In this document: positions 32,201 through 45,104 of the stretch, one piece after another
How positions within the stretch are numbered: position 1 is the first letter of the stretch
Layout: each line of letters starts with the position of its first letter
Assembly: GCA_003117195.1 (NCBI GenBank)
Contig: BDSI01000021.1
Span: forward strand, 558,001 to 622,000
Length of the DNA: 64,000 nucleotides
Direction: 5' to 3'
Source: Eudorina sp. 2006-703-Eu-15
Taxonomy: Eukaryota > Chlorophyta > Chlorophyceae > Chlamydomonadales > Volvocaceae
Translations under genes and position numbers: made by a program
The notes under the pieces: generated by a model
Databases searched by the model: none
The model's input: the letters and a program-made list of their open reading frames with translations, nothing else
Told to the model about the DNA's origin: nothing

Positions 32201-34582
32201 CGACACCAGCAAGGGCAACTACCGCCGCCGCCGCCGCCGCAGCAGCAGCCGCAGTACGAAATTGATGGTAACGGCAGCAGTAGCAGTAGCGGTAGCAGTA
32301 GCAGCGGCAGCCGGATCGCAACCGGCCCGCCAGCGGCCCGCCAGCCGGCACCGCCGCCGCCCTCCTCGACAGATCTGCTGCGCCTGCTGTGGGCGTGCGG
32401 CCGGCTGCGGTACATGGACGAGCAACTGCTGGGGGCGGCACAGGTGAGCACCGTGCGGAGTACGGCCGTACGACAGCGCGTTGCTGCGCGGGAAACGGTT
32501 CCCGCATAGTGGTTTCGCTATGCGGGAGTGTCTCCCGCGCAGCATCTCGGGACGCAAAGGCAGGACAGGGCAAGTCTGCCCTGGAGAATTCCCACCTGCC
32601 CTTCCCTCCCTTCCCTGCCGTTCCCACCTGCCCTCCCCTGCCCTTCCCCTCCCCTCCCAGGCCCTCTTGCTTCCGGAGATCCCCTCCCTGGACGCCGACT
32701 CCCTAGCCCACCTGACCTTCGCCCTGGCCGCGCTCAACCACCACCACCCCGCCACCTTCACTGCGCTATGCAAGCGGGCGCAACAACTGCTGCCGCCGCC
32801 GCCGCCGCCACCCTCGCCGTCCGCACCACTGGAGGGTGCCCCGCCTGGCGGCGGCGCCTCCGCCGCCGCCGCCGCGGCGGCGGCGGCAGCACCGGCACCG
32901 GCGGCGGCGTGGCAGTTGACGGCCCCGCAGATGGCGGCGCTGGTGGCGGCTCTGGGTCGCGTCGAGCACTACGACTCGGGGCTGCTGGATGAGCTGTGTG
33001 ACCGACTGGCGGGGGAGGAGGTGCTGGCTCGCTTGCGGTCGCGGGAGGTGCGTGTTTATGTGTGTGTGGGGGGGGTTAAAATGGGAAAAGAAATAAACCC
33101 AGAAAACGTGTGTGTGGAGGGGGGGGGCCGCGCGGAGTTTGCCGGACCCCCCCTTCCACACCCTCCCTGTTTTGTGCCGCCGCAGCAGCAAAGAGGCCAC
33201 ACCCACCCGCCGGGCGCGTGACAAAATGATAATCCGTTGCCTTGCCTTGGGTGTCGCGTCGCCTGGAAATTGCGCCTGAAATTGTGAGTTTCAGAGACCG
33301 CCGTACCGCCGTACCGTGTCTTGCATTCCGATTCTGAAAGGTGTGCGCCGCGGTTTCGGCGCTGGGGCGGATGGAGCACCCTCACGCGGCGCTGCTGGCG
33401 GCGGTGGAGCGGCATGTGGTGGCGGCGACGGCGGCGGCGGCGGCGGGGAAGCCGACATCCGCGGACGGCGAGACCCCGACGTACACGCCGGACCAGCTTG
33501 TCGTACTGCTGTACGGTTTTGCGGAAACGGAAACGCGCGCGGACAGGTACGGCATGCCGGATCGGCGCTTTGCCGCGTTATGCCGGGTTGTAAAACTGGG
33601 AAGGCGTACGCTAGGGTGTCGGGTGGAGGTTTTAAGGTTTAAGGTTTCGTTTTGTCCCCATGAGGCATCCTCTGATCCGCTGTACGGCATGGGTGCACTC
33701 CGTCCGTACACCGCCGGACACCCAGCCCCCGTTACCGGCGGCCCCTGCCTGCCTGCCTGCCTGGCAGGCTGCTGACCCATGCCGCGGCGGTGCTGCGCCG
33801 GCGGCTGTCGGATCTGGATCCTGAGGCGATCGCCCGCCTTGCCGAGTCGTACGCCGTACTACGACACCCCCATGATGACCTGTTCCAGGTGTGAACCGGT
33901 TCGGTGTGTGTTTCGGTGGTCACGTGGATTGCACGCGAGCTGAGACCGCCTGCCCCCTCTCTGGCCCCGTCACCCAACTCGTCCCCAGTCGCCTTGTCCC
34001 CGCAACGAACCCCGGCCCCCATTCCCCGCAACCCCACCCAACTGGCCCCCTCGAACAGGCGATTGCGGTGATGGCCATCGGCCGCCGTCAGCGCTTCTCC
34101 GGGCCCCTCCTGGAGCGAATCGCCTGGGCGTTCAGGTGGGTGTGGGACGTGTCCGGCCGGCCGCAGGGCCCGCGCAGAGCGGGGACAGCCGTACACGTGC
34201 CGTACAACCCGATTGGACGTCGTTCATCCCCATCCCGGTGCGCAGGGAAAGGAAGATGACACCACCCAACGACCCAAGCCACGTCGTACGGCACCTTCCC
34301 TGTTTTTGTCCCTGGAGAACACATGAGTGTCAATTGTCCCATCCACCTGTTGTACAACACACTGTACGACACATGGGGGTATGCCGTATATCGCATGGCG
34401 CCATTGCACCCCCTCACAGGTCCCTGGGGTACGAGGATTCGGAGCAGCTCCTAGAGGAGTGGCGGCCCGCGGGGGGAGGTGCGGGCGGAGGGCGTCGGAG
34501 GGGCAACGGCCGCGGCCCAGGGGGCAGCCGCGCGCGCGGCCGCAACCACCAGTCGCCGCCGCCACCGTCTCCGTCAATGTGA
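26241..34582 (+). CDS. OPR-like (octatricopeptide repeat) organelle RNA-binding protein
   Basis: The secure part is 13 phase-consistent exons (1068 aa): 27702-28317, 28473-29259, 29645-29678, 30062-30395, 30898-30953, 31188-31229, 31684-31764, 32141-32443, 32661-33047, 33341-33546, 33768-33888, 34059-34135, 34420-34582. Helical-repeat units recur: LSSSAWAIG-GKLRPLWE, VSSLAWGLARCW, VANLVWGFTAAGR, LGDAAWALGKV, LLRLLWACGRLRYMDEQLL, MAALVAALGRVEHYDSGLL, VCAAVSALGRMEHPHAALL, IARLAESYAVLRHPHDDLF, IAVMAIGRRQRFSGPLLERI. This degenerate 'W-A-L-x-x-L/R, then position-30 LL' rhythm is that of algal OPR/FASTK-like alpha-solenoids, which bind chloroplast or mitochondrial RNA. No RAP domain is visible; the end is a basic Gly/Arg tail. 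A likely first exon, 26241-26733, starts MTLRSSRNLAGC and is Ser/Pro/Ala-rich like a transit peptide. The piece between (26.83-27.46 kb) is coding in character but holds an in-frame TAG at 27268. Confidence 0.75.
30717..30890 (+). repeat. 12-bp tandem repeat (CCGATCTCCCTT)
   Basis: About 14 copies with T/C and CGCTCC variants, lying immediately upstream of the acceptor at 30897 (exon 30898-30953 of the OPR gene), where they supply the polypyrimidine tract. Confidence 0.9.
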
Positions 34583-36341
34583 ATTGCCGGCCGGCCACTC
34601 ACCCGCCCCCCCCGGTCGCCGTCCGCCGGCACCGCTGCGGTTCAAAGCCGCCCCAGCGAAACTGAGCGCGAGGGCCTGAGCCACGCGTGCCGCCCTCTCA
34701 TCAAGTCATCATCCCAGCCAGCAGCCGCGCAATAACAATGGTCCACAGCAGTAGGCGGTGGTGGCGGCCGGCTACTGACGGACGCCGCGCGGCGCGCGGG
34801 GTTTTCGTTAGAGCTTGGCGGCCACGACAGCAGTGTGGCAGTATCCGTGGACAAGACAGGCGGACGAGTTTAGCAGTAGTGGAGCAGCTAGCAGGATGGA
34901 GCTGTAGCAGGGCAATAGCCATCCAAGATGTACGGCTGTCGCGCTGTCCTTAGGGTGGCTGCCGTTGCGTTGAGGGGCTCCCCCGTGAGGCGAGGCGGGG
35001 TCCGCAGTGTCATGTGGTTGCTGTGGTTACTGTCCTAGAGATCCGCAGGTTGCTGTCCTAGGGATCTCGATCGAGATCTCGATCGACGGACGATATTGCA
35101 GCTTTCGTGCACGCCGTACATACCGTACGGTCCATGACCTCGGCGTCGCCGCATTCAGCACCTCAAATCAGCCTCGGTCTGCCCGATGTGTGAAGACGGC
35201 GAGGTGCCCCAAACTCGAACACACCCAGGCCCATGACATATGTATCCTTGGTTGGACACGTGTGTGATGCGGAAAAATGTCCGACCCGGCGCGGGGGTCG
35301 GTCGCGCAGGGATTCCGGGCCGGCAGCGGGAGCAGCAGCAGCCGCAGGCCGGGAACTAGGTCTCACTCGGGGCGGCAGGTGCGCATGATACCCACAAGAA
35401 TCGATACCCACAAGAATTGATACCCCGAAGAAATGATACCCCGAAGAATTGAATAAAATTTACACATGCACCCTGTCTGCTGGCGCTCAGATTTCTTGTA
35501 CACCCTGTGCTCCGCTACTACAACCGCTGCAATTTCTGACTTGGGTCGGGCGGATGCCTTCATTTGCTCAACACACTCAAGAGGTCCAACTTGTAACGGT
35601 TACCATCAAGGTGTACTCCTGAACCACTCCGTATCACACTTGGGCGACCTGGTGCTCCCAAGTCAGACATGTCCAGGTGAACCTCTTCCAATCGCCCACA
35701 ACGAATGCCCAATCGCCCACAACAAATTGCAGTAACCCACAACGACGCACACGACGAGTCGGGCCCGGCCTGCACGCCCGCCCCGAAATCCAGGAGCACG
35801 CCGGATCCATCAAAATTGTTTCTTTCATTCTGTGACGATCACCAGAGCCGAACCGGCGCGCCCTCCCACTATATAACCCCGTGACCACCAAACAAGGTAT
35901 CGCTGGCACGAGGGACACACCCACACAGATGCGTTGCCACTCCGCAATCGAGGCGACACGGCACTCCGCACAAAATCCCTAAACCCGTAAGAGAGAACGA
36001 GCTGGGCCCGGCCCCCCAGACATCGCACCCTCACCGTCGGGCTGTACCTGGTCACAACGACCCCGAGTGGTCTCCGCTGCCGGGCAGTTCCTCCACCCGC
36101 CCCCGGCAGAGGCTTGCGGGCAGAACTGCCAGCGGGTGCCAGCCAGCAGCCACCACACGCCCACTTACATACACCCCTTCACCCGGCTGCGGCATGATGA
36201 GACGTTGGAGCCATGTCGGGCTGTGTTTACACCTTAACCTTCTCTCCCTCCCCCCGACAGTGACAAAATTTGAGAGCCGTGCCCGGGTGCCAGCCAGCCA
36301 GCCCGCAGCGGCCGCTGTCAACCGCCCACACGCCTCGCTCC
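34583..36341. other. Convergent intergenic region with small repeats
   Basis: Holds the 3' UTRs of the OPR gene (plus) and lumen-protein gene (minus). TGTAA at 35592-35596 is the first poly(A) signal after the OPR stop (about 1 kb UTR). TTACA at 36227-36231 gives TGTAA on the minus strand 111 bp after the other stop. GATCTCGATCGAGATC at about 35063-35078 is a perfect palindrome. Four copies of an 18-bp unit (GATACCCACAAGAATC-like, then GATACCCCGAAGAA-like) lie at about 35387-35452. No gene seen. Confidence 0.6.
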
Positions 36342-39300
36342 TCACCCTGCTGCGACAGCGCCCGCCGTTGGCCGCCGGAAGGCCATCCGGTACGTGTACT
36401 GCGCGTACGGCTTGTTCATGGCCTGTAGGTACTGCTGTTCGCCGTCGAAGGGCGTGAAGAAGTCGGACACCACCTGGGTCGCCACGATGGCCGGGCCCTG
36501 GTCGCGTTGGGCAGCCTGACAGCAAAGGAGGGCGGGAGGGAGGGAGGGACGGCGGGAGGGGAGGGAGGGAGGGCGGGAGGGAGAGGTGGGACGTGAGGAT
36601 GTAGGAGAATGGAATCAACCCCTGGTGAGACATCAACAGACAGAAGAGTGGGAGGAGGTTTTCTGAGGCAGGTGCACCCTAGCAACTCAACACCCATCCC
36701 CCATCACTCCCTCCCCCCCCACAAACAAACAAACACCCTCAGCTCCTCCCCGCACACCTCCGCGCTCCGCCACTTGTACTTGGTGAAGCACTGGCTGGCC
36801 TTGATGCGGGGCGCGCCGCTGCCGTCCCCGCTGTCGTACACTGACTCGACGTACTGCAGCGAGCGACCCGCGGGCGGGGTGCGTGGGGGCGCTTGTCAGT
36901 TCCGAAGCACACCGAAATCGCGCTGCGTCCCCGCCACCACCGTTTTCAAGTACGGATGCGCCCACGCGGTTCGTACTCGATGGCCTATCGGTCCTATCTC
37001 ACGCGCCGACCGACAGACCTTCAAGACCGCCTCGGCTGCGGCTGCATGGCGACTCCATCCGTCTCCGGACGGACACAGCCGGACGGACACAGCCGGACGG
37101 ACACAGCCGGACGGACACAGCCGGACGGACACAGCCGGACGGACACAGCCGGACGGACACAGCCGGACGGACACAGGTTAGGGCCGCGCCGGCTCATCTC
37201 CCCCGGGATACCCCACCCCGCGCCGCCCCGCCCCGTCCCGCCCCGTCCCGGCCTAAGCGCGCTGTCCACCCACGAAGCCCCCTTACCAGTCCACCTCGGT
37301 ACCTTCAGAGCAACCCTTACCCCCTTTTGTCAATCAAGGCAGCTGTCAATCAAGACAGCAAGGCAGCTGTCAATCGAGACAGCAATGCAGCTGTCAATCG
37401 AGACAGCGAAACCGCGAAAAGATATCGACACCCCCACCTCTCCCACTTCTCTGGCAGCAGCGCAGTCTGAAATGTCTACAAATTCCCCATACCCCACCCA
37501 CCCCCTCCCCTTCGTCAATCGCCAAGGCGGGAGCGGGCGCCCCTCCCGACCCCCGACCCCCGACCCCCACCTCGGAGGTCTCGATGCGGTCCGGCTGCGG
37601 GAAGTCCTCGGACCGCCTCGTGACGCGGGTGCGGACCGACATCCCCTGGAGCTCAGGGCAGGAGAGACCCGTGGGTCAGCAGGAGGAACCCGTGGGTCAG
37701 CAGGAGAAACCCGTGGGTGAGTAGGACCAGGCTCAGGGAGGCCATGTGCTGCACTGTCCCGTGGACGGCGATGGGATGAGCACAGCCGGCGTGCGGCCAG
37801 GCCTGAGCCGCGGGTGCAGTGCCCGAACTCCAGGGCCTGGACCAGACATCCCAAAAAGCCCCGCGAGCGCCACCCAACATTTCCCCCCTATAGCCCCAGT
37901 CCCATCTCGCACCCGCCTCCACCGGTAGCCCTCCTTTTTCATGGCATCCCGTGTTTCACCCACGGTTCGCCCACGCTTCCCCCGTGTTTCATCCACGGTT
38001 CGCCCACGCTTCCCCCGTGTTTCATCCACGGTTCGCCCACGCTTCCCCCGTGTTTCATCCACGGTTCGCCCACGCTTCCCCCGTGTTTCACCCACGGTTC
38101 GCCCACGCTTCCCCCGTGTTTCATCCACGGTTCGCCCACGCTTCCCCCGTGTTTCATCCACGGTTCGCCCACGCTTCCCCCGTGTTTCACCCACGGTTCG
38201 CCCACGCTTCCCCCGTGTTTCATCCACGGTTCGCCCACGCTTCCCCCGTGTTTCACCCACGGTTCGCCCACGCTTCCCCCGTGTTTCATCCACGGTTCGC
38301 CCACGCTTCCCCCGTGTTTCACCCACGGTTCGCCCACGCTTCCCCCGTGTTTCATCCACGGTTCGCCCACGCTTCGCCCCCGTGTTTCATCCACGGTTCG
38401 CGGCAACCCGAATCTCCCCCACGTCACCCACCGGCATCGCCAGAGTGAGCACGTTGGGGTCGTCGATGTTCCACCTGATTCTATCCGTGAACGTCATCGC
38501 GTTGTCGTAGTACCTGCGGCAGTGCGGCAGACCACGCAAACACGATCGGCGGCGCCGGTGAAGCGCCGCACCAGGACGCGCGCACAGGGCTTCCAGCGCA
38601 TGGGCTCCCATTTCGGTCAGAACTCAAAGAGGCGCCCCCACCGGGGGCCGACCGACGCGGCCCAGGGCGAAGGGTAAGATGGGCGTTCCGCGGCGAGGCA
38701 CCCTGGGGCAGCAAGGCAGTCCTTCGTGCTATCCGGCTTGATCAGGACCAGAGGGTGGCATCCCCCGGGATCCCAATCCGTGCACGTGTCTGCGCGTACC
38801 CACGTGTTCGTGACCCACGTTTCATGACCACGTGCCGTACGGGTTAAAAGAAAGTACGACACGGAGGAAGCAGGCATAAGAAGGGGGCCGGACACTGCCG
38901 TGGCGGGCACCCACATTGACAGCATGGCCGCCGTGTTGAATCGCCTGTCGTACACCACCTTGCCGGTTCCATTCCGCACAAAGGCAACCTGGTACGACGT
39001 ACGGCGGTCAAGGTCCTCTCGCTGGGCCCGCCGTACCGCCGCCAGGTTCGGTACGGAGTCCTCGCCCAGCGGCGTGTCCACGCGCGTCAGCACCGACGTC
39101 ACCTCCCACACTGCGCGGGCGTGCGGGCGAATCCCCCATGGCCGAGGAGGTGGTTGGTGACAATCAACGAACTAACCTAACTACCAACCTACCACATACA
39201 TGCATAAATCATGAATGGACGGGGACTATCCGACGCAGTGCACATCGTTCCACCAGGGGCATGGTCAAGAGGACGCTGCGGCAGCCTTCCGCAGCAAGCA

Positions 39301-39936
39301 CGGGCGATAGCCCCTAAACCTTCGCCCTAGGGACCCGGAGTCGGAACCAATGGGGTGGGGGCCCAGTCAGTGGGGCTTGCGTAGTAGGGTGTCAGCGCGC
39401 CAGACGGCATTAAGCGTGGGTGTACAGCCTCCCACCATCCCGCCGGCCCCTCCGTCGTGGTGGGGTCCCCGCCAATCGTCGACCTGCCTGGCTCCGCCGG
39501 GGGCAGCGCAGTCGCTCACTCACTCACCGCCCAGAAACTCCTCCGGGAAGACCAGGTCCGCGGGTCCGCCGCCCAGCGCCTCCCAGCCGGCGTCCAGGAA
39601 GGGCAGTTTGCTGGCTGGTGCGGGCGCGCTGCCGGCGACCAGGGCGGAGGTGCCGGCTAGGGTGATCAGAGTGGCACGCCTGGTGAGGATGAGAGATCCG
39701 GGTGATGGTTCTTCGCTAGATCGCGAAGCGTAAGACGTGCTGGGCTGCTGCGACTCTGCTGCCGGGTCTGAGGCATCGTTGCGTCCCGCTTGGGCGGCAG
39801 GAAAACGTCGCTGTTTGGCACTGTAGCGTAATCGAGGTGGATGATTTAAAGGAGTCCGGCGTGCAACAATTGGGCCCGCGCTGTGTGGTCGTCGAGTGTT
39901 GCTCGTCAGCGACGTGGCGTCCGGAGCTCTTTGCAT
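36342..39936 (-). CDS. Tat-targeted thylakoid-lumen protein, DUF6816-like (343 aa)
   Basis: Model: 39936-39528, 39110-38915, 38513-38432, 37645-37571, 36853-36758, 36515-36342; all junctions GT-AG, phases fit, total 1032 bp. The start MQRAPDATSLTSNTRR is a chloroplast transit peptide. SLILTRRATLITLAGTSALV with APA after it is a twin-arginine lumenal signal. The mature part reads FPEEFLGVWEVTSVL, VDTPLGED, YDRRFNTAAMLSM, RIRWNIDDPNVLTLAMP, RVTRRSEDFPQPDRIETSE, then RIKASQCFTKYKWRS and YAQYTYRMAFRR. The W-E-V-T-S-x-L, TPLG and RFNT pattern is that of a cyanobacterial/plastid family I recall as DUF6816, of unknown biochemical role; that name is from memory. It shares a 606-bp divergent promoter with DBR1. 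Introns 3 and 4 contain minisatellites. Confidence 0.8.
37066..37176 (+). repeat. 15-bp minisatellite in intron 4 of the lumen-protein gene
   Basis: About 7.4 perfect copies of GGACGGACACAGCCG. Confidence 0.97.
37338..37410 (+). repeat. 24-bp tandem repeat in intron 4
   Basis: Three copies of a unit like GCAGCTGTCAATCGAGACAG. The last copy runs into GACAGCGAAACCGCGAA, which recurs at 43161-43188 in a DBR1 intron. Confidence 0.85.
37950..38403 (+). repeat. 33-bp minisatellite, 14 copies, in intron 3
   Basis: The unit begins TTCGCCCACGCTTCCCCCGT and continues GTTTCAYCCACGG. Copies differ almost only at one base (CAC or CAT), in the order C,T,T,T,C,T,T,C,T,C,T,C,T,T. The unit length is a multiple of 3, so long frames are open through it in both strands, but it lies wholly within intron 3 of the lumen-protein gene, 29 bp from the donor. 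Confidence 0.97.
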
Positions 39937-40542
39937 AATGGTTACAGCGCTGTATGGGAGGACACTCAAACCTACAAATTATGCAAGTCCCTACAAGTTC
40001 GCTGATAGAGAATATTCTCAATAACAGCCAAGCAAGGGAGTCGGTCGGCCACAGCGCAGGGGCGGTTGTTCCTGTTGCATGGTTGTACAAAGCCGTTCGG
40101 CCAACAACTAACATTCGTTTCCACAGCGGTACACGTCAATCGATCGCACCTGTAGCAGCCTAGCGACACAAAGGAAGGTAGAATGAGCTACGGTTCACGG
40201 TTCACGGGTCAAGAACGGTATCGTACGTTTGGGCAGGCCAACTAGGAAATGATACAAAGAGACATCCTTTAATAGTTTGATTTAGGAAACATTTTGTACA
40301 ACAAACCGTTCAGATCGCTCAAACGGAAATTTTCGTCAAAGAATTCGGACTTTTCCCCCACCATTTCAATTGAAACTAGATCCAACTTGCATTTCAGATC
40401 ACCTGCTATCCCACTTATCAGACTCTACAGAGCGGGCCGCGCTCGGGGCCGCGCGCAGCTTATCGGAGCTGCACGACAGCCGGCGCAAGCGGCAGCAGGT
40501 CAGCCAGCAGCCGCAGGAGGAGCACATCGCAAAGCCGCCGGA
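39937..40542. promoter_or_regulatory. Divergent promoter of the lumen-protein gene and DBR1
   Basis: 606 bp between the two start codons. The middle (about 40200-40400) is AT-richer than the surrounding genes. No motif assigned. Confidence 0.6.
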
Positions 40543-43500
40543 ATGAAGGTCACGGTGAGCGCTCTCGACATGCTGGGCTGGGCTTTCGGGGCCTGGGATG
40601 GTCTCGCATGCAGCGAGCCACGGCCAGGCAGCTGCGCAACTCGGAAACCCCCCTGCGCAGTCAACGGCTAAGGCCCTATAGCATTGGGTTGCATCTGCCA
40701 CAATTTACACAAATCACAGCAAGTAACGTCCCCAGCCGAAGTGCGCATAGCGTGTACACTCGCCCTCAATGCGCAGTGCACGGGGTCTCCTTCGAGCCAC
40801 TGCCGGACCGGCCCTGACGACATTGTCGGCGTTGTACTCAGCCAGTCTGTGAGGCAACCTTGATCCGAATCCTCACATCCCCCTTGATACCCCGTTGGCC
40901 CCCGTTCTGGTGTTCGACCCGCCTTCCGACGTGTCCCGAGCTTCTCGTGTACGGCCCCCTTGACCACCCCACACCCTCTCCTTGCGCGGCCTGCCGAACC
41001 CCCGGCCTAACCCACAGAACCCACACCACACAATCTCCGACCCAAATCATGTAACTCCCCAACCCAAACCAACCAGCCAAATCGGCCCAACTGAACCGGC
41101 CATCTCAACGCACCCAACCCACACCCACACGCCCCACCTCCCCCAGATTGCGGTGGAGGGCTGCTGCCATGGCGACCTGGACAAGATCTACGCCACGCTG
41201 CAGCTGCTGGAGCAGCGGGAGGGCAAGAAGATCGACCTGCTCATCTGCTGCGGCGACTTCCAGGTGGGCGGCGGCTACCGTAACCCAGCACTGTTCGGGG
41301 GGCGGGGAGCCGGGCGCCGGTCCAGACGGCTAGTGGTCCGTGTAGTGCACTGGGAGTGGCATCGAGTCAGTAAATCAACAACGAACACTTTGTCGAGTCG
41401 ATTAGAGGCCGCGAGTGCGGTCTGGCGCAACCGTTGGGTAGCGGTGGCGGTGGCGGGATACAAAAGTAAAGGTGATTCTTTATACACAACAGCTGAAGAA
41501 TATTAAATCAGAAATTTTTCTTGATGCTCACTCGCTTCCGTGTACCACCTGTACGACACGTCACCCTTGGCCGGCCGTCCGGTACGGCAGGCCGTACGGA
41601 ACCTGGACGATCTGGAGACCATGGCCTGCCCGCCCAAGTACCGGGACATGCAGAGCTTCTACAAGTACTACAGCGGGGAGAAGGTGGCGCCCTTCCCCAC
41701 CGTGTTTGGTGAGGAGCGGCGGACCGGAGGGATGGCCCCTCCTGGAGGGACCGGGAGCCGGGGCGGGAGGGACGCCCCCTTTCTTGGTCTTGGCGCGGCC
41801 GGAAATCGTTGGCTGCCATGCAGCTGACACTCGCGCTGCCGGCCGCGGTCTCAGTCGCGAATGCTGTCGCTGTCGCGGTATTGGGACGGGGAGCGCTGGT
41901 CGTGTTGAGCTGAGTGGCGGGATGGGAGAGGGTGCTGTTGCAGCGTGGTGGATAGGAGGGGTATGTAGGAAATTGGTAGACACACTTAAAGGGTAGCTGG
42001 AGGAACACTGCGGTCGGGCCTGAGGTCTGGGCTGCTTGTGAAGGCCTCTGCGCACCTGTTGTTGCTGCTGCTGCAGTTGCTGGCACTACGGTTGCTGTCA
42101 CTGCTTGGCTTCCCATAGTGAAACAGCGGGATTGGCAGGGTTGGATGCCGTTTGTGGTTTGCGATAGGAGCAGGCGCGTGGGCGATGCGTCACAAGAGGT
42201 GCACCGCCAGCACGTGCCAGCAGGCACGGTAGTCACGTGGCGTGTTTGCATCAACAATCCGACGGAAGCAATTCCCCGTCCCCTGAATCGCGGTGCCCTC
42301 CCTGCTGCCCCGCCTCCCCCGGTCTGGGCTTTTTCTTTTTAACCCCCGGCCACAGTCGGAGGCAACCACGAGGCCGCAAACCACCTCTGGGAGCTCTACT
42401 ACGGCGGCTGGGCGGCGCCCAACATCTACTTCTTGGGCTTCGCCGGCGCCGTCAGGTGCGTACGGCATCCGCGCGACAGCGGGGAGTGAAGATGTGCACT
42501 TTTTGAAGATGTGCACCTTTGCCCGACAGGCACTGGCTGAGAGTTGAGGGAGGGCCGGCGGGAGGGAGGGCAACTTTGTGTCCGTGTTGCCGCAAGTGCA
42601 CAGAGGGAAGCGGTACGGCGGCAGCACTACCTCCGTCCTCCACCCAGTCTCAACCACACAGGGTACCGTGTACCGATTCGGTCGGGCGGTGCCCCCGCTC
42701 GGCCGCGTTGTCCGTCGCGGCGCAGGTTCGGCGGTCTTCGGATCGCGGGGCTGAGCGGCATCTACAACCAGCGCGACTACATGCGAGGCCACCACGAGGC
42801 CCTGCCGTACAGCGACTCCACCATGCGCTCCATCTACCACGTCCGCGACTTTGAGGTGCGGCCGCCGCTGCTGCAGGACCCCCAACCTGCACTGCCGCTT
42901 ATGCTGCAGGCTCCTGGCCCCGCCACCACTGCCACCGCTGCCGCCGCGGCTAGGTAGCCATGACGCTGTCGCTGCCATGTAACCCTTTCTCTCTCCCCGG
43001 AAGAGTGGACGCTGCGAAAGCGGACGCAGCGGCGCGTGCTCCTTTGCGCTCGGTGTATCGGTTCGTGGCACGTGTCCCTCGCTTCCGTGATACTTCTCCC
43101 TCCCCTCCCCTAGTCCCTTTCATTCTCATTTCCGTTCTACCCCTACCCTGTTCTCTTTTTTGTCAATAAAGACAGCGAAATCGCGAACCCCTGCCCCGAT
43201 TGGTTGGTTTCCCTCCCTCCTCCTCCCCCCACAGGTGTACAAACTACTGCAGCTGCAGCAGCCGGTTGACATCTTCGTGTCACACGACTGGCCCACCAAC
43301 ATCGCTTGGTACGGCAATACGGCACAGCTGCTGGCTAGGAAGGTGCGTGTGGGTTTGGGTCCATCCGTGACGGACCCCAAGGACACCACACCGCCCTGCT
43401 TGCGGTGCCGGTACGACAGGTGCTGCTGGTATCTTTTCTTGTCGGGCATTGAAATGTGGCTGAGTTAAAACAAAGCCTGAACGCAGACGCGAACGTGTTT

Positions 43501-45026
43501 GTTTGGGGGTTTGCTTGGGGTGCAGACTGTCCGCAGGTGGGCGGACCGTGCGTGCCGCGCGGTGCGCATTGGTTGATTGTGTCGTAATCACCCGCCTGAG
43601 CCCTAGGACCCTCCCCTGCCTCCACCGATTTCCCGTTCTGCCCGCGGGACGGCGGTGGTGGTGGTTGAGTTGAGTAACACAAGAAACCAGAAACGAACCG
43701 GTTGTGATGGTGGTGTCCCTCCCTCCCCGCAGTCCTTCCTCCGCGCCGAGGTGGAGAATGGCACCCTGGGCAGCCCCCCTGGAGCCCAGCTGCTGGGGGC
43801 GCTGCGCCCCTCCTACTGGTTCGCCGCCCACCTGCACACCAAGTTCGCGGCGCTGGTGCAGCACCCGCCGCGGGAGCAGCAGCCGCAGCAGCCGCAGCAG
43901 CAGGCGACGGCAGGGGCTGAGGGGTCCGCGCCAGGACCCCAAGCGGGCGGTGGCAGCGCCTCCACCACGCGGTTCCTGGCGCTGGACAAGTGCCTACCCG
44001 GGCGAGACTTCCTGCAGGTTGGTGGACGGTGGAGTCAGTGGTTGCAGGTGACAGTCGCCTCGTGCTTCGTTGTTGTATGTTGTAAGAGACCCGCCCGACA
44101 CCCGTACGGTATGTGTTGTTGTGCCTCGCGGTGTGCGTCAGCTCTTCAACGATGATGGGCGGCTGGATGATGGTTTGGATCCACGCACGTGTGTTGCTTG
44201 TGCGCCTGCCTGCGCATGCGTGCGTGCGGGTACCAACCAACGGCCCATCTGCCGCAAACGGCCACCGGTATACCAACTACCCAACCAACCTGCCGACCAA
44301 CTGTCAACCCCCCAGTTGATCGAGCTGGACGCGCCGGGGCCCCCGGAGCTGCACTACGACGAGGAGTGGCTGTCCGTCCTGAGGTCCACCCACCACCTCA
44401 CCAACCTGGCCTTCAGACACGCGCCCTTGCCAGGTGGGGGCACGGCGGGGGGGGGGGGCGGCATTGGCGGGAGGAAGGACGAGGCTCGGGGCGCTCGGGG
44501 AAGAAGGGTAATCCTTTTGGGTAAATCCTTTTCACGCTCAGAATGCCCTGCGCACAACGAAGAGAATGGTTCCCAGCGCTCCCCGCCCCAAGGCTGGAAC
44601 GTCGCCGTGCGTGAAGCGAGGAAACCCGCGTCTGTGCTTGAAAAAAAATCTCCCGACCCTGACCCAAATCAGTATTGTGTTAAGAGAAGAGACCGGTATT
44701 GTGTGTGCATGTATGCGAAAACGGGTGTGTCCTGTTTAGGAAATCGACCTACCCGGGACCTGACCCGACTTGACACAGAGTGTGTTTTACTCCCCACACA
44801 CACACACCGCACAGGCATGGGCGCCCTGCGGACCGGGCCCCGCCCGGAGGACGCGGAGTTTGTACGGCAGGTGCTGGCGGACCGGGGCACCAGCCGCGTG
44901 CCGGACAACTTCACCGCAACGGTCGAGCCGTACAACCCGGCGCATGGGCAACGCAAGGGCCGCATGCCGCAGCGGCACACGAGGAATCCCCAGGTACGCG
45001 CAATGGACGGGTGCGCACGGGCGCGC

Positions 45027-45104
<78 letters not shown>

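Noticed and set aside
32868..32900. GCC/GCG triplet run as a regulatory hairpin
   Set aside because: It encodes a poly-Ala tract in an OPR exon; such runs are common in all genes of this window.
37950..38403. CRISPR array
   Set aside because: The units are directly abutting with no spacers and differ by single bases; this is a minisatellite in a eukaryotic intron.
37814..38677. Long open frames on both strands through the 33-bp repeat array
   Set aside because: They exist only because the repeat length is a multiple of three and the unit has no stops. The array lies within an intron of the lumen-protein gene.
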